From the NCBI RefSeq assembly GCF_002979975.1, contig NZ_PCQD01000005.1:254071-318070 (forward strand): a stretch of 64,000 nt of DNA. Reading direction: 5' to 3'. Source of the DNA: Pseudomonas sp. MYb185 (GTDB lineage Bacteria; Pseudomonadota; Gammaproteobacteria; Pseudomonadales; Pseudomonadaceae). The translations under genes were made by a program, and so were the position numbers. The notes beneath the pieces are model-generated. The model was not told where the DNA came from, ran no database searches, and saw only the letters and a program-made list of their open reading frames with translations. Within the stretch, counting starts at the first letter, position 1. Each line of letters starts with the position of its first letter. Below are positions 10,404-20,756 of the stretch, piece by piece.

Positions 10404-12320
10404 ATGGCTCTGCTTTCCTTTACCGACGTGTCCCTGGCCTATGGGCTGAATCCGCTGCTCGACAAGGTCAGCTTTCAGCTCGATCGTGGCGAGCGTGTCT
10501 GTCTGATCGGTCGTAATGGTGCCGGCAAGTCCAGCCTGTTCCGGCTGGTGACTGGCGAACAGGCGGCCGATGACGGCGAGCTGTGGTTCGCTCCTGGATT
10601 GAAGATCGGTCAACTGCCCCAGGAACTGCCCGAGGCCGGTGCGGCCAAGGTCTACGACGTGGTCGCCGCCGGTCTGGCGGGCGTCGGTGAGCTGTTGGCG
10701 GAATACCATGCCCTGGTGCATGGCGAGATGGGCGAGGCCGAACTGGCGCGGCTGGAAAAGGTACAGCACCAGTTGGAGTCGAAGGATGGCTGGCGTCTGA
10801 ACCAGTTGGTCGAAACCACCCTGACACGCCTCGGCCTGCCGGCGGACAAGAGCATGTCGGAGCTGTCCGGCGGCTGGCGTCGCCGAGTGTTGCTGGCCCA
10901 GGCGCTGGTGGCCGAGCCGGATATCCTGCTGCTCGATGAGCCGACCAACCATCTGGATATCCATACCATCGCCTGGCTCGAACAGGCGCTGCTGGAATTT
11001 CGTGGAGCGGTGCTGTTCATCACCCACGACCGGCAATTCCTGCAGGCGCTGGCCACGCGTATCCTGGAACTGGACCGTGGCCAACTGATCGACTGGCAGG
11101 GTGATTACCGCAGTTTCCTGGAGCACAAGGAGCAGCAACTGGCGGCCGAAGCCACGGCCAATGCACTGTTCGACAAGAAGCTGGCCCAGGAAGAAGCCTG
11201 GATTCGCCAGGGCATCAAGGCGCGGCGTACCCGCAACGAAGGACGGGTGCGGGCGCTCAAGGCGATGCGTGAGGAGCGGGCCAGACGCCTCGAGCGTCAG
11301 GGCAAGGCCAGCTTCCAGCTGGAAACCGCCGACGCCTCCGGCAAGCGGGTGATCGAACTGGAGCATGTCAGCTTCGCCTGGCCGGGACAGCCGCCACTGG
11401 TGCGTGATCTGAGTACCTTCGTGCTGCGTGGCGACCGTATCGGGTTGATCGGTAACAATGGCTCAGGCAAGAGCACGCTGCTCAAGCTGATGCTCGGCCA
11501 GTTGCAGCCAACCAGTGGCAGCGTCAAGCATGGCACCAAGCTGGAAGTGGCCTATTTCGACCAGTTGCGTGGCCAGCTGGACCTGGAGCGCAGCGTGATC
11601 GACAACGTGTCCGAGGGTCGCGACTTCATCGAGATCAATGGCGAACGGCGACACGTGATCAGCTACCTGGGAGATTTCCTGTTCTCGCCGGAACGGTCCC
11701 GTACCCCGGTCAAGGCGCTGTCCGGGGGCGAGCGGGCGCGGCTGCTGCTGGCGCGGCTGTTCAGCAAGCCGGCCAACGTGCTGGTGCTGGATGAGCCGAC
11801 CAACGACCTCGATGTGGAAACCCTGGAGTTGCTGGAGGAGGTGCTGGACGGATTCGATGGCACCGTGCTGCTGGTCAGTCACGACCGGGCATTCCTCGAC
11901 AACGTGGTCACCAGCTCTCTGGTGTTCGAGGGGCAGGGCAATGTTCGCGAATATGTCGGCGGCTATGCCGACTGGCTGCGCCAGGGGGGACGGATCGAGT
12001 CACTGGCGGAGTGGGGCGATGATGTCGAGAGTAAGCCGGTCGAGCCGCAAGCGGAGGCTGAGCCGGTCAAACCGGCCAAGGCGCCGTCGACGAAGAGCAA
12101 GCTGAGCTACAAATTGCAGCGGGAGCTGGATGCGCTGCCGGCATTGCTGGAACAGTTGGAAAACGAGTTGCAGGCGCTGCAGCAGCAGGCCAGTGATCCG
12201 CAGTTCTACCAGCAGCCCCACGACCAGACCGCGCCGGTCCTGGCGGCCCTGGAAAGCAAGCAAGCTGAACTCGATCAGGCCCTGGAACGCTGGGCCGAGC
12301 TGGAGGAGATGGCGGGCTAG
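10404..12320 (+). CDS. uup: ABC-F family ATPase, Uup type
   Basis: A cytoplasmic ABC-F protein with two ATPase domains and no membrane part. Family members act on the ribosome or, for Uup, influence transposon excision and genome stability. The 638 residues carry Walker A motifs GRNGAGKSS and GNNGSGKST, signature motifs LSGGWRRRVLL and LSGGERARLLL, Walker B DEPTNHLD and DEPTNDLD, the linker between domains, and a C-terminal coiled coil (about residues 550-635) that is characteristic of Uup. Start is ATG 10404 with AAGGTG upstream. The last codons form one arm of a GC hairpin (12311-12332). Confidence 0.92.
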   Translation: MALLSFTDVSLAYGLNPLLDKVSFQLDRGERVCLIGRNGAGKSSLFRLVTGEQAADDGELWFAPGLKIGQLPQELPEAGAAKVYDVVAAGLAGVGELLAEYHALVHGEMGEAELARLEKVQHQLESKDGWRLNQLVETTLTRLGLPADKSMSELSGGWRRRVLLAQALVAEPDILLLDEPTNHLDIHTIAWLEQALLEFRGAVLFITHDRQFLQALATRILELDRGQLIDWQGDYRSFLEHKEQQLAAEATANALFDKKLAQEEAWIRQGIKARRTRNEGRVRALKAMREERARRLERQGKASFQLETADASGKRVIELEHVSFAWPGQPPLVRDLSTFVLRGDRIGLIGNNGSGKSTLLKLMLGQLQPTSGSVKHGTKLEVAYFDQLRGQLDLERSVIDNVSEGRDFIEINGERRHVISYLGDFLFSPERSRTPVKALSGGERARLLLARLFSKPANVLVLDEPTNDLDVETLELLEEVLDGFDGTVLLVSHDRAFLDNVVTSSLVFEGQGNVREYVGGYADWLRQGGRIESLAEWGDDVESKPVEPQAEAEPVKPAKAPSTKSKLSYKLQRELDALPALLEQLENELQALQQQASDPQFYQQPHDQTAPVLAALESKQAELDQALERWAELEEMAG

Positions 12321-12338
12321 ATCGGGCCCGCCGTCAGT

Positions 12339-12785
12339 TCAACTGGTGGTGCCGGTCTTGTTCAGGCGTACCGCGATGACATCACAGGGAGCGCCATGCA
12401 GCACGTCATTGGCGGTGGAGCCAAGCAGCAGTGCCAAGCCGTGGCGGCCATGGCTGCCCACCACGATCAGGTCGCAGCCACACTCGGTGGCGACCCGGTG
12501 AATTTCCTGGCGCGGATGGCCAAAGGCGATCTGCAGTTGCTGTTCGGGCAAACCATAATCACCGGCAAACAGCTGCATGCGTTCGCGGGCCTGTTCGAAC
12601 TGCTGTTGTTGCAGCATGGACAGGTCCATGGGGACGTCGCCGCCATAGGCCATCGCCAGTGGTTCGACCACGTGGACGATAGTCAGTTTGGCGTCCAGTG
12701 CCTGGGCCAGCTGTCTGGCGTGATCGGCAACCGCGCGGCACTCGTCGATCAGATCTATCGCCACCAGCACATGTGAATAGAGCAT
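12339..12785 (-). CDS. Universal stress protein, UspA family
   Basis: A 148-residue cytoplasmic nucleotide-binding-fold protein. It shows the N-terminal beta strand and phosphate region (ILVAIDL-like HVLVAIDLIDE) and the C-terminal ATP-binding motif G-2x-G-9x-G-S/T (GSHGRHGLALLLGSTA). Family members are induced by starvation and stress; the precise role is not deducible. Start ATG 12785 follows GGAGAGAA. It is convergent with uup with an 18-bp gap. Confidence 0.9.
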   Translation of the reverse strand: MLYSHVLVAIDLIDECRAVADHARQLAQALDAKLTIVHVVEPLAMAYGGDVPMDLSMLQQQQFEQARERMQLFAGDYGLPEQQLQIAFGHPRQEIHRVATECGCDLIVVGSHGRHGLALLLGSTANDVLHGAPCDVIAVRLNKTGTTS

Positions 12786-12814
12786 GCAGGTTCTCTCCTT
12801 GTTTTTCGCTGATC

Positions 12815-12965
12815 TTAGGGCCTATTGTCGCTTCATCGCAAGCCGCGCCGGCGCCTGTTTTTGCGCGAGGCAAGGCGCGAGATGTGTAGTTTGGTGGGCC
12901 AAATAAACATCGAGCAACGCAGCATCGCGCAACGCGGCTGGCGATGAAGTGATAATAGGCCCTAA
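12815..12965. mobile_element. MITE-like element with 33-bp inverted ends flanked by TA
   Basis: The 151-bp segment begins TTAGGGCCTATTGTCGCTTC and ends with its reverse complement; the 33-bp arms differ at three positions. Read from the TA dinucleotides, the ends are GGGCCTATT with TA on both sides. That is the pattern left by IS630/Tc1-type transposition. There is no coding capacity. The centre holds a smaller hairpin (TTTGG-tgg-GCCAAA). It lies between the stress protein and the next gene. Confidence 0.6.
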
Positions 12966-13044
12966 CAGTCTTTCAGAACAGGTCTACAGTGAATAGCTGG
13001 CGGCCGATCAAATAGCTGGTTTTCCATCCAAACGGGGTTGCAAG

Positions 13045-13488
13045 ATGTTGACCTGGGTAATAGTCGGCCTGGTGGCAGCGGTGCTGGTGTCCAATTTTTT
13101 CAAGCTCATGCCGCGAGGCCGGGAGCGCCATCTGCAGCGCTTGCGCGAGCGGGCCAGGGAGCAAGGCCTGGCCGTGGAATGGCTGCGTGAGGCGCATAAG
13201 GTGAACCAGTTGGCCGGTTGCATTGCCTACCGCATGCCACTGGAGCGCTGCCCGCTGGAGCGGGAGTTCAGTTGTCGCCGTGGTGAGGATGGCTGGCACT
13301 GGCTGAACGGCTCGGCCGCCACGCCTGACTGCAATGACGTATTGCAACGGCTGCCGGAGCAGGTCCGGGGCATCGATCGGCAGAGCCTGTCGGTGGTGGT
13401 GTACTGGCGGGAGCCCGATGATCTGGCGGTGCTGCAGCAACTGGTCGCCGCTCTCGAGCCGTTGAAAGGAGCGCCGCCAGGCCGCTGA
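13045..13488 (+). CDS. Conserved membrane-anchored protein of unknown function
   Basis: A 147-residue protein with one N-terminal transmembrane helix (LTWVIVGLVAAVLVSNFF, residues 2-19). A basic, arginine-rich amphipathic segment (PRGRERHLQRLRERAREQG) follows, then a soluble domain with two cysteines and several Trp/Arg positions. It is probably an inner-membrane protein with a cytoplasmic body. It precedes fadB, separated by a 230-bp promoter region. No known domain is recognised. Confidence 0.7.
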   Translation: MLTWVIVGLVAAVLVSNFFKLMPRGRERHLQRLRERAREQGLAVEWLREAHKVNQLAGCIAYRMPLERCPLEREFSCRRGEDGWHWLNGSAATPDCNDVLQRLPEQVRGIDRQSLSVVVYWREPDDLAVLQQLVAALEPLKGAPPGR

Positions 13489-13660
13489 GAGGGATTGTGT
13501 CGCGATCATCCCCGGGCACGTTTTTTCGCCCCCATCTGCGCACCGCAGATTGACAACGGCGGCGTTTTCCATAAAGGTGTGCGTACCCGAATCAAACGAG
13601 CGTATGAATTTTGCCTGGGCAAGGCAGCATTCCAATGCAGTCGGGAACTATCATGACACC

Positions 13661-13687
13661 GTCCGGCGATGGGCCGGACAGTGTTTT
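13661..13687 (+). terminator. GC-rich hairpin upstream of fadB
   Basis: GTCCGGC (13661-13667) pairs with GCCGGAC (13673-13679), followed by a short T-rich stretch. It could terminate transcription from the upstream gene or form in the fadB leader. The T-tract is weak. Confidence 0.35.
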
Positions 13688-13719
13688 CTCATGTGCTTTC
13701 ACAGCGTGGAGATCAGTTG

Positions 13720-15867
13720 ATGATTTACGAAGGTAAAGCCATCACGGTTCAAACCCTTGAAGACGGTATCGCCGAACTCAGATTCGATCTGCAGGGCGAG
13801 TCGGTCAACAAGTTCAATCAGGCCACCCTCGCCGAACTCAAGGCGGCCGTTGACAAGATCCAGTCCGACAGCAGCATCAAGGGCGTCATCGTCACCAGCG
13901 GCAAGGATGTATTCATCGTCGGCGCCGACATTACCGAATTCGTTCACGCCTTCCAGCTGTCCGAAGAAGAGCTGGTTGCGGCCAATCTGGAAACCAACCG
14001 CATTTTCAACGCCTTCGAAGACCTGAATGTGCCCACGGTTGCCGCGATCAATGGCCTGGCACTGGGCGGTGGTCTGGAAATGTGCCTGGCCTGCGACTTC
14101 CGCGTCATGGCCCAGGGCACCAAGATCGGCCTGCCGGAAACCAAACTGGGCATCTACCCCGGTTTCGGTGGCACCGTGCGCCTGCCGCGCCTGATCGGTG
14201 TGGACAATGCCGTTGAGTGGATTGCCGGCGGTGCCGAGCAGCGTGCCGACAACGCCCTGAAGGTTGGCGCAGTGGATGCTGTGGTTGCCGATGACAAGCT
14301 GCGCGACGCTGCGCTGGACATGGTGCGCCGTGCCATCGCCGGCGAGCTGGACTTCCGCGCCAAGCGCCAGCCCAAGCTGGAGAAGATCAAGCTCAACACC
14401 ATCGAGCAGATGATGGCGTTCGAAACCACCAAGGGTTTCGTGGCTGGTCAGGCGGGCCCGAACTACCCGGCTCCGGTTGAAGCCATCAAGACCATTCAGA
14501 AGGCGGCCAACCATGGTCGTGAGAAGTCTCTGGAAATCGAGGCTGCCGGTTTTGCCAAGCTGGCCAAGACCAGTGTCGCTGCCTCTCTGGTGGGCCTGTT
14601 CCTCAACGACCAGGCGCTCAAGCACAAGGCCAAGAAGTACGACAAGCAGGCCGGCGAAGTGAAACTGGCTGCGGTGCTGGGCGCCGGTATCATGGGTGGT
14701 GGCATTGCCTACCAGTCCGCCTCCAAGGGCACCCCGATCCTGATGAAGGATATCCGTGAAGAGGGTATCCAGCTGGGGCTGGACGAGGCAGCCAAGCTGC
14801 TCGGCAAGCGTGTCGAGAAAGGCCGCATGAAGCCGGCGCAGATGGCCGCTGCCCTGAATGCCATCCGCCCGACCATGTCCTATGGCGACTTCGGTAATGT
14901 CGACATCGTGGTCGAGGCCGTGGTCGAGAATCCCAAGGTCAAGCACGCGGTACTGGCCGAGGTGGAACAGCATGTGCGGGAAGACGCGATCATTGCTTCC
15001 AACACCTCGACCATTTCCATCAGCTACCTGGCCCAGGCGCTGAAGCGCCCGGAAAACTTCTGCGGCATGCACTTCTTCAACCCGGTGCACATGATGCCGC
15101 TGGTCGAAGTGATCCGTGGCGAGAAGTCCAGCGAGAAAGCTATCGCTACCACCGTGGCCTACGCCAAGAAAATGGGCAAGACGCCGATCGTGGTCAATGA
15201 CTGCCCGGGCTTTCTGGTCAACCGCGTGCTGTTCCCGTACTTCGGTGGTTTCGCCCGCCTGATCGGCATGGGTGCGGACTTCCAGCGTGTCGACAAGCTG
15301 ATGGAAAAATTCGGCTGGCCGATGGGGCCGGCCTATCTGATGGACGTGGTCGGCATGGATACCGGACACCATGGTCGTGATGTCATGGCCGAAGGTTATC
15401 CGGACCGCATGGCCGACAAGACCAAGACCGCCGTCGATGTCATGTACGAGGCCAACCGCCTGGGCCAGAAGACCGGCAAGGGCTTCTATGCCTATGAAGT
15501 GGACAAGAAGGGCAAACCGAAGAAGGTTGTCGATGCCGAGGCCTACGAGCTGCTCAAGCCAGTGGTGCAGGAGCAGCGCGAGTTCACCGATGAGGAAATC
15601 GTCGAGATCATGATGGTGCCGCTGTGCCTGGAAACCGTCCGCTGCCTGGAAGACGGCATCGTCGAGTCCGCCGCGGACGCCGACATGGGCCTGATCTACG
15701 GTATCGGTTTCCCTCCCTTCCGGGGCGGCGCACTGCGCTACATCGACACCATCGGAGTGGCCGAGTTCGTGGCCATTGCAGACAAATACGCTGAGTTCGG
15801 CCCCATGTATCACCCGACTGAGAAGTTGCGTGAAATGGCCGCCAACGGCAAGAAATTCTTCGGTTAA
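13720..15867 (+). CDS. fadB: Fatty acid oxidation complex alpha subunit FadB
   Basis: Multifunctional beta-oxidation enzyme: enoyl-CoA hydratase, cis/trans isomerase, 3-hydroxybutyryl-CoA epimerase and L-3-hydroxyacyl-CoA dehydrogenase. It forms an alpha2-beta2 complex with FadA. The 715 residues match the family length. The N-terminal crotonase domain has catalytic Glu120 ([12 protein letters not shown]) and Glu140 ([12 protein letters not shown]). The NAD-binding motif [15 protein letters not shown] starts at about residue 317, and the dehydrogenase His lies in [14 protein letters not shown]. Start ATG 13720 has GTGGAG upstream; the longer in-frame start at 13669 lies in the leader. It is cotranscribed with fadA 30 bp downstream. 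Confidence 0.97.
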   Translation: MIYEGKAITVQTLEDGIAELRFDLQGESVNKFNQATLAELKAAVDKIQSDSSIKGVIVTSGKDVFIVGADITEFVHAFQLSEEELVAANLETNRIFNAFEDLNVPTVAAINGLALGGGLEMCLACDFRVMAQGTKIGLPETKLGIYPGFGGTVRLPRLIGVDNAVEWIAGGAEQRADNALKVGAVDAVVADDKLRDAALDMVRRAIAGELDFRAKRQPKLEKIKLNTIEQMMAFETTKGFVAGQAGPNYPAPVEAIKTIQKAANHGREKSLEIEAAGFAKLAKTSVAASLVGLFLNDQALKHKAKKYDKQAGEVKLAAVLGAGIMGGGIAYQSASKGTPILMKDIREEGIQLGLDEAAKLLGKRVEKGRMKPAQMAAALNAIRPTMSYGDFGNVDIVVEAVVENPKVKHAVLAEVEQHVREDAIIASNTSTISISYLAQALKRPENFCGMHFFNPVHMMPLVEVIRGEKSSEKAIATTVAYAKKMGKTPIVVNDCPGFLVNRVLFPYFGGFARLIGMGADFQRVDKLMEKFGWPMGPAYLMDVVGMDTGHHGRDVMAEGYPDRMADKTKTAVDVMYEANRLGQKTGKGFYAYEVDKKGKPKKVVDAEAYELLKPVVQEQREFTDEEIVEIMMVPLCLETVRCLEDGIVESAADADMGLIYGIGFPPFRGGALRYIDTIGVAEFVAIADKYAEFGPMYHPTEKLREMAANGKKFFG

Positions 15868-17073
<1,206 letters not shown>

Positions 17074-17090
17074 TAGCCGAGTCCTGACTG

Positions 17091-17127
17091 AAAAGCCCCG
17101 TCAGAGCGATCTGGCGGGGCTTTTTCA
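17091..17127 (+). terminator. Rho-independent terminator of fadBA
   Basis: AAGCCCCGTCAGA pairs with TCTGGCGGGGCTT (one wobble) around a GCGA-type loop, followed by TTTTT. It sits 18 bp after the fadA stop. Confidence 0.9.
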
Positions 17128-17140
17128 TTTGCGGCCCTTT

Positions 17141-17365
17141 GTCGTCGAGCAGGCGCTCGACAACCCGAGGTAGGCGTACCGTTCGGGGCTTGGGGTGTAG
17201 CGCGCCTGTGCTACGTCTGCTTCGGCGGCGCGGGAAACAGTCGTCGAGCAGGCGCTCGACAACCCAGGGCAGGCGCTGCGTTCGGGGCTTGGGGTGTAGC
17301 GCGCCTGCGCTACGCCTGCTCCAGCTGCGCGGGAAAGTCGCCGAGCAGGCGCTGGACAACCCGGG
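17141..17365. repeat. 98-bp tandem repeat array, 2.3 copies
   Basis: The block starting TCGTCGAGCAGGCGCTCGAC recurs at 17141, 17240 and 17337 (periods 99 and 97 bp). Each unit contains two palindromes: GTCGAGC-AGGC-GCTCGAC and GTAGCGC-GCCT-GTGCTAC. Short ORFs across it on both strands merely follow the repeats. It fills the space between fadA and the convergent acyl-CoA dehydrogenase and ends four bases before that gene's stop. Confidence 0.75.
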
Positions 17366-17368
17366 GGC

Positions 17369-18523
17369 TCAGCCCTCGACCTCGCGGATCATGTTGCGGG
17401 CGATGATCACCTGCTGGATCTGCGTGGTACCTTCATACAGGCGGAACAGGCGCACGTCGCGGTAGAAGCGTTCGATGGCGTATTCGCTGATGTAGCCGGC
17501 ACCGCCATGGATCTGCACGCCCCGGTCGGCGACCCGGCCGCACATCTCGGTGGCGAACATCTTGGCGCAAGAGGCTTCGGTGCCAATGTTCAGCCCTTCG
17601 TCGCGCTTGCGGGCGGCGTCCAGCACCATGCAGCGAGCGGCGTAGATTTCCGCCTTGCTGTCAGCCAGCATGGCCTGGATCAGCTGGAAATCAGCGATAC
17701 GCTGCCCGAACTGCTTGCGCTCCATGGCATAGCGCAGCGAATCGTCCAGCATGCGTTCGGCGGCGCCAACCGAAAGCGCAGCGATATGCAGGCGGCCTTT
17801 GTCCAGCACCTTCATGGCAGTCTTGAAGCCGACTCCTTCCTTGCCACCGATCAGGTTGGCTGCTGGCACCCGTACGTTGTCGAAGATCACATCCGCGGTA
17901 TGTGCGCCTTTCTGGCCCATTTTCTGGTCTGGCTTGCCGATGGTCAGGCCGGGGGTGCCGCGCTCGACGATGAATGAGCTGATGCCACCAGCCCCCTTTA
18001 TTTCCGGATTGGTGCGGGCCATGACGGTATAGATGCCGGCATGCGGAGCGTTGGTGATGAAGCGCTTGGTGCCGTTGAGCACATAGAAGTCGCCATCCCG
18101 CACTGCGGTGGTTTTCAAGGAAGCAGCATCGGAGCCGGAGTCCGGCTCGGTCAGGCAGAAGGAGCTGAGATATTCGCCGGCAGCCAGTTTCGGCAGGTAG
18201 TGGGCTTTCTGCTCGTCAGTGCCATCCAGCAGGATACCGATGGAGCCGATGCCGTTGTTGGTGCCGATATAGGAGCGGAAGGCGGGGGAGGTGCGGCCCA
18301 GCTCGAAGGCGATGCTGACTTCCTCCTCCATGGTCACGCCCAATCCGCCGAACTGCTCTGGGATGGTCAGGCCGAACAGACCCATTTCCTTCATCTGTTC
18401 GACGATATCGGCCGGAATAGTGTCCGTTTCCGCGACTTCATGCTCACGTGGAATCAGTTCCTGATTGACGAACTGGCGGATCGAGTCCAACAGAATCTGC
18501 AGCGTTTCCGAATCACGAATCAT
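17369..18523 (-). CDS. Acyl-CoA dehydrogenase family protein
   Basis: A flavoenzyme that introduces the alpha,beta double bond of an acyl-CoA, passing electrons to ETF. The 384 residues show the FAD/substrate motifs CLTEPDSGSDAASL and RFITNAPHAG, the helical C-domain (ERKQFGQRIADFQLIQAML), and the catalytic glutamate in FRLYEGTTQIQQV. I chose ATG 18523 (MIRDSETLQILLDS) with AGGAGA upstream. The sequence is closer to short/medium-chain-type enzymes than to glutaryl-CoA dehydrogenase, although the divergent CoA-transferase recalls glutarate loci. The exact substrate is unknown. Confidence 0.9.
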   Translation of the reverse strand: MIRDSETLQILLDSIRQFVNQELIPREHEVAETDTIPADIVEQMKEMGLFGLTIPEQFGGLGVTMEEEVSIAFELGRTSPAFRSYIGTNNGIGSIGILLDGTDEQKAHYLPKLAAGEYLSSFCLTEPDSGSDAASLKTTAVRDGDFYVLNGTKRFITNAPHAGIYTVMARTNPEIKGAGGISSFIVERGTPGLTIGKPDQKMGQKGAHTADVIFDNVRVPAANLIGGKEGVGFKTAMKVLDKGRLHIAALSVGAAERMLDDSLRYAMERKQFGQRIADFQLIQAMLADSKAEIYAARCMVLDAARKRDEGLNIGTEASCAKMFATEMCGRVADRGVQIHGGAGYISEYAIERFYRDVRLFRLYEGTTQIQQVIIARNMIREVEG

Positions 18524-18838
18524 GTTTTCTCCTGGGCTGGCAAACAGGCCAACTGTAACGAACAGGTTCACCCGGGACGGGTGATGGATAAATGTCCCGC
18601 ATGTTAGCGTCAGGGCAGCTAAAATATCAATAAATCAAAATGAAATACCGCTTGGCGAAACATGAGATTGCTGTAGATCGGTCCGGTGATTGTCAGAGCT
18701 GCTGCACCGAGGGCCCTAAACCGCGCTTTACCCGGCTGCCAGGGATACTTATGATGGCCGGCAAGACGCAGCTCCATGTTGCAGCAAGAGCGGGTATAGC
18801 GCCTGCCGGGCAGCTTTCACATGCAAGGGAAACAATCG

Positions 18839-20077
18839 ATGGGTGCATTGACGGGAATACGCGTGCTGGATCTGAGTCGGGTGCTGGCCGGGCCCTGGTG
18901 CGGCCAGATTCTTGCGGACCTGGGAGCGGAAGTGATCAAGGTCGAGCGCCCGGGTAGCGGTGATGACACCCGCGGCTGGGGGCCACCCTGGATGAAGGAT
19001 GGCCAAGGGCAGTGGACGGCCGAGGCGGCTTATTACCAGTCGGCCAACCGGGGCAAGCACTCGGTGGCGGTGGACCTGGCCACGCCGCAAGGACAGGAGC
19101 TGGTGCGCGCGCTGGTGGCTGACTGCGATGTACTGATCGAGAACTACAAGGCTGGTTCGCTGGCCCGTTACGGGTTGGACTACCAGAGCCTGTCCACGCT
19201 CAATCCGCGGCTGGTGTACTGCTCCATTACCGGCTTCGGCCAGACCGGCCCGCGGGCTGCCGAACCGGGCTATGATTTCATCATCCAGGGCATGGGTGGC
19301 CTGATGAGCATCACCGGCGAGCGGGATGACCTGCCGGGTGGCGGGCCGCAGAAGACCGGGGTGGCCTTTGCCGACCTGATGACCGGACTGTATGCGACCA
19401 TTGCCATCCAGGCAGCGCTGATCGACCGGCAGAAGACCGGGCACGGGCAGCATTGCGACATGGCGCTGCTGGATGTGCAGGTCGCGACCCTGGCCAACCA
19501 GAGCATGAACTACCTGGCTTCCGGCAAGGTACCAGGACGTTTTGGCAATGCCCATGCCAATATAGTGCCGTACCAGGTGTTTCGTGCCGCCGACCGGGAC
19601 TTCATCATTGCCTGTGGCAACGACAGCCAGTTCGTTGCGCTGTGCCAGGTGATCGGGCTGCCGGGGTTATCCGCCGATCCGCGCTTCGTGCGCAATGCCG
19701 ACCGGGTCAGTCACCGTGAGGAGCTGGTGGAGATACTCTCGGCGCATTTTCTCACCGCCACGGCTGATGAATGGGTGGCGGCGATCCATGCGGTGAAGGT
19801 GCCGGTAGGGGCCATCAACAATATTGCCCAGGCCCTGGAGGAGCCGCAGGTCCAGGCTCGCGACATGCTGGTCGACCTGCCGCATCCGTTGAACCCGGCC
19901 TTCAGCATGGTGGGCAGCCCGATCAAGCTGTCGGCATCGCCAGTGGAGTACCACCGGCCGGCACCGATGCTGGGGCAGGACACCGATGCGGTACTGCGCG
20001 AGCGGTTGGGGCTGAGCGATGAGCAACTGGCCGGGCTCAAGGAGTTGGGCATCATCGAGCAATCTCCCTCAAGCTGA
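18839..20077 (+). CDS. Class III CoA-transferase (CaiB/BaiF family)
   Basis: Moves CoA between a carboxylate and an acyl-CoA donor. The 412-residue protein has the N-terminal Rossmann part (GIRVLDLSRVLAGPWCGQIL), the SITGFGQTGP motif, and the proposed catalytic Asp in DMALLDVQVATL. The start at 18839 (MGALTG) has AAGGGA upstream. It is divergent from the acyl-CoA dehydrogenase, suggesting a shared pathway for a dicarboxylic or branched acid. Substrate assignment would need more evidence. Confidence 0.88.
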   Translation: MGALTGIRVLDLSRVLAGPWCGQILADLGAEVIKVERPGSGDDTRGWGPPWMKDGQGQWTAEAAYYQSANRGKHSVAVDLATPQGQELVRALVADCDVLIENYKAGSLARYGLDYQSLSTLNPRLVYCSITGFGQTGPRAAEPGYDFIIQGMGGLMSITGERDDLPGGGPQKTGVAFADLMTGLYATIAIQAALIDRQKTGHGQHCDMALLDVQVATLANQSMNYLASGKVPGRFGNAHANIVPYQVFRAADRDFIIACGNDSQFVALCQVIGLPGLSADPRFVRNADRVSHREELVEILSAHFLTATADEWVAAIHAVKVPVGAINNIAQALEEPQVQARDMLVDLPHPLNPAFSMVGSPIKLSASPVEYHRPAPMLGQDTDAVLRERLGLSDEQLAGLKELGIIEQSPSS

Positions 20078-20089
20078 ACTACCCTTTAT

Positions 20090-20129
20090 ATGATGCTCAT
20101 GCTCCTGGACGGAAGGGCATGAGCATCAT
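20090..20129. terminator. Bidirectional terminator-like hairpin between CoA-transferase and Lrp-type regulator
   Basis: ATGATGCTCATGC (20090-20102) is the exact complement of GCATGAGCATCAT (20117-20129), with a 14-base loop. It sits between convergent genes and overlaps the stop of the regulator. There are few terminal Ts. Confidence 0.55.
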
Positions 20130-20617
20130 TGTTCGGGAATCGGCAGTGCCAGCGACTCCTTCACTTCCTCCATGACGATGTAGCTTTTCGATTCGCGTAC
20201 ATGGGGCAATTTCAACAGGATGTCGCCGAGCAGTTTGCGGTACGACGCCATTTCGTTGATCCGCGCCTTTATCAGGTAGTCGAAGTCGCCGGATACCAGG
20301 TGGCACTCCAGAACGTGGGGTAGCTTGAGTACCGCGCGCCGAAATTCCTCGAAGATATCACCGGATTTGTAGGACAGGTTGATTTCCACAAACACCAGCA
20401 GGCCGGCTTGCAGATGTTCGGGGTTGAGGCGGGCGCTGTAGCCCATGATGACCCCCTCCCGCTCGAGGCGACGGACCCGTTCGGTGCACGGGGTGGTCGA
20501 CAGACCGACCCGCTCACCCAGTTCGGTAAAGGCCAGGCGGCCTTCGGCCTGCAGTTCGCGGAGGATCTGACGATCTATGCGATCCAGCTCTCTTTGTGCT
20601 CTATGTTTGGTTCTCAT
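20126..20617 (-). CDS. dadR: Lrp/AsnC family transcriptional regulator, probable DadR
   Basis: A 163-residue regulator with an N-terminal helix-turn-helix (LDRIDRQILRELQAEGRLAF and VGLSTTPCTERVRRLE) and a C-terminal RAM ligand-binding domain (FDYLIKARINEMASYRKLL). It is divergent from dadA. This arrangement matches the alanine-responsive activator of the pseudomonad dad operon. The symbol rests on context and similarity. Confidence 0.88.
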   Translation of the reverse strand: MRTKHRAQRELDRIDRQILRELQAEGRLAFTELGERVGLSTTPCTERVRRLEREGVIMGYSARLNPEHLQAGLLVFVEINLSYKSGDIFEEFRRAVLKLPHVLECHLVSGDFDYLIKARINEMASYRKLLGDILLKLPHVRESKSYIVMEEVKESLALPIPEQ

Positions 20618-20756
20618 TGGGGGATCTGCCTAGACCTTTGGCTAATTGCGCGGGACTTAGTGCCAAATATAGCGGATTAAACAGTGAAATCAACTGCAGC
20701 GGCTCTCCTATAATCCGGTCCAACGTGATTGGCCCCGGTGGGCGAGGAGTTTGAAC
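20618..20756. promoter_or_regulatory. Divergent dadR-dadA promoter region
   Basis: The 139-bp intergenic region is AT-richer than its flanks and contains a TTTGGC (20637-20642) / GCCAAA (20662-20667) dyad and TATAAT-like sequences. Binding by the divergent Lrp-type protein is inferred. An AGGAG ribosome site for dadA is at about 20745. Confidence 0.4.

Noticed and set aside
17139..17465. ORFs across the 98-bp repeats on both strands
   Set aside because: The peptides repeat only because the DNA repeats, and they have no ribosome sites.
17369..18523. Glutaryl-CoA dehydrogenase (gcdH), because of the divergent CoA-transferase
   Set aside because: The N-terminus and substrate-region motifs do not match GcdH; a general acyl-CoA dehydrogenase is safer.
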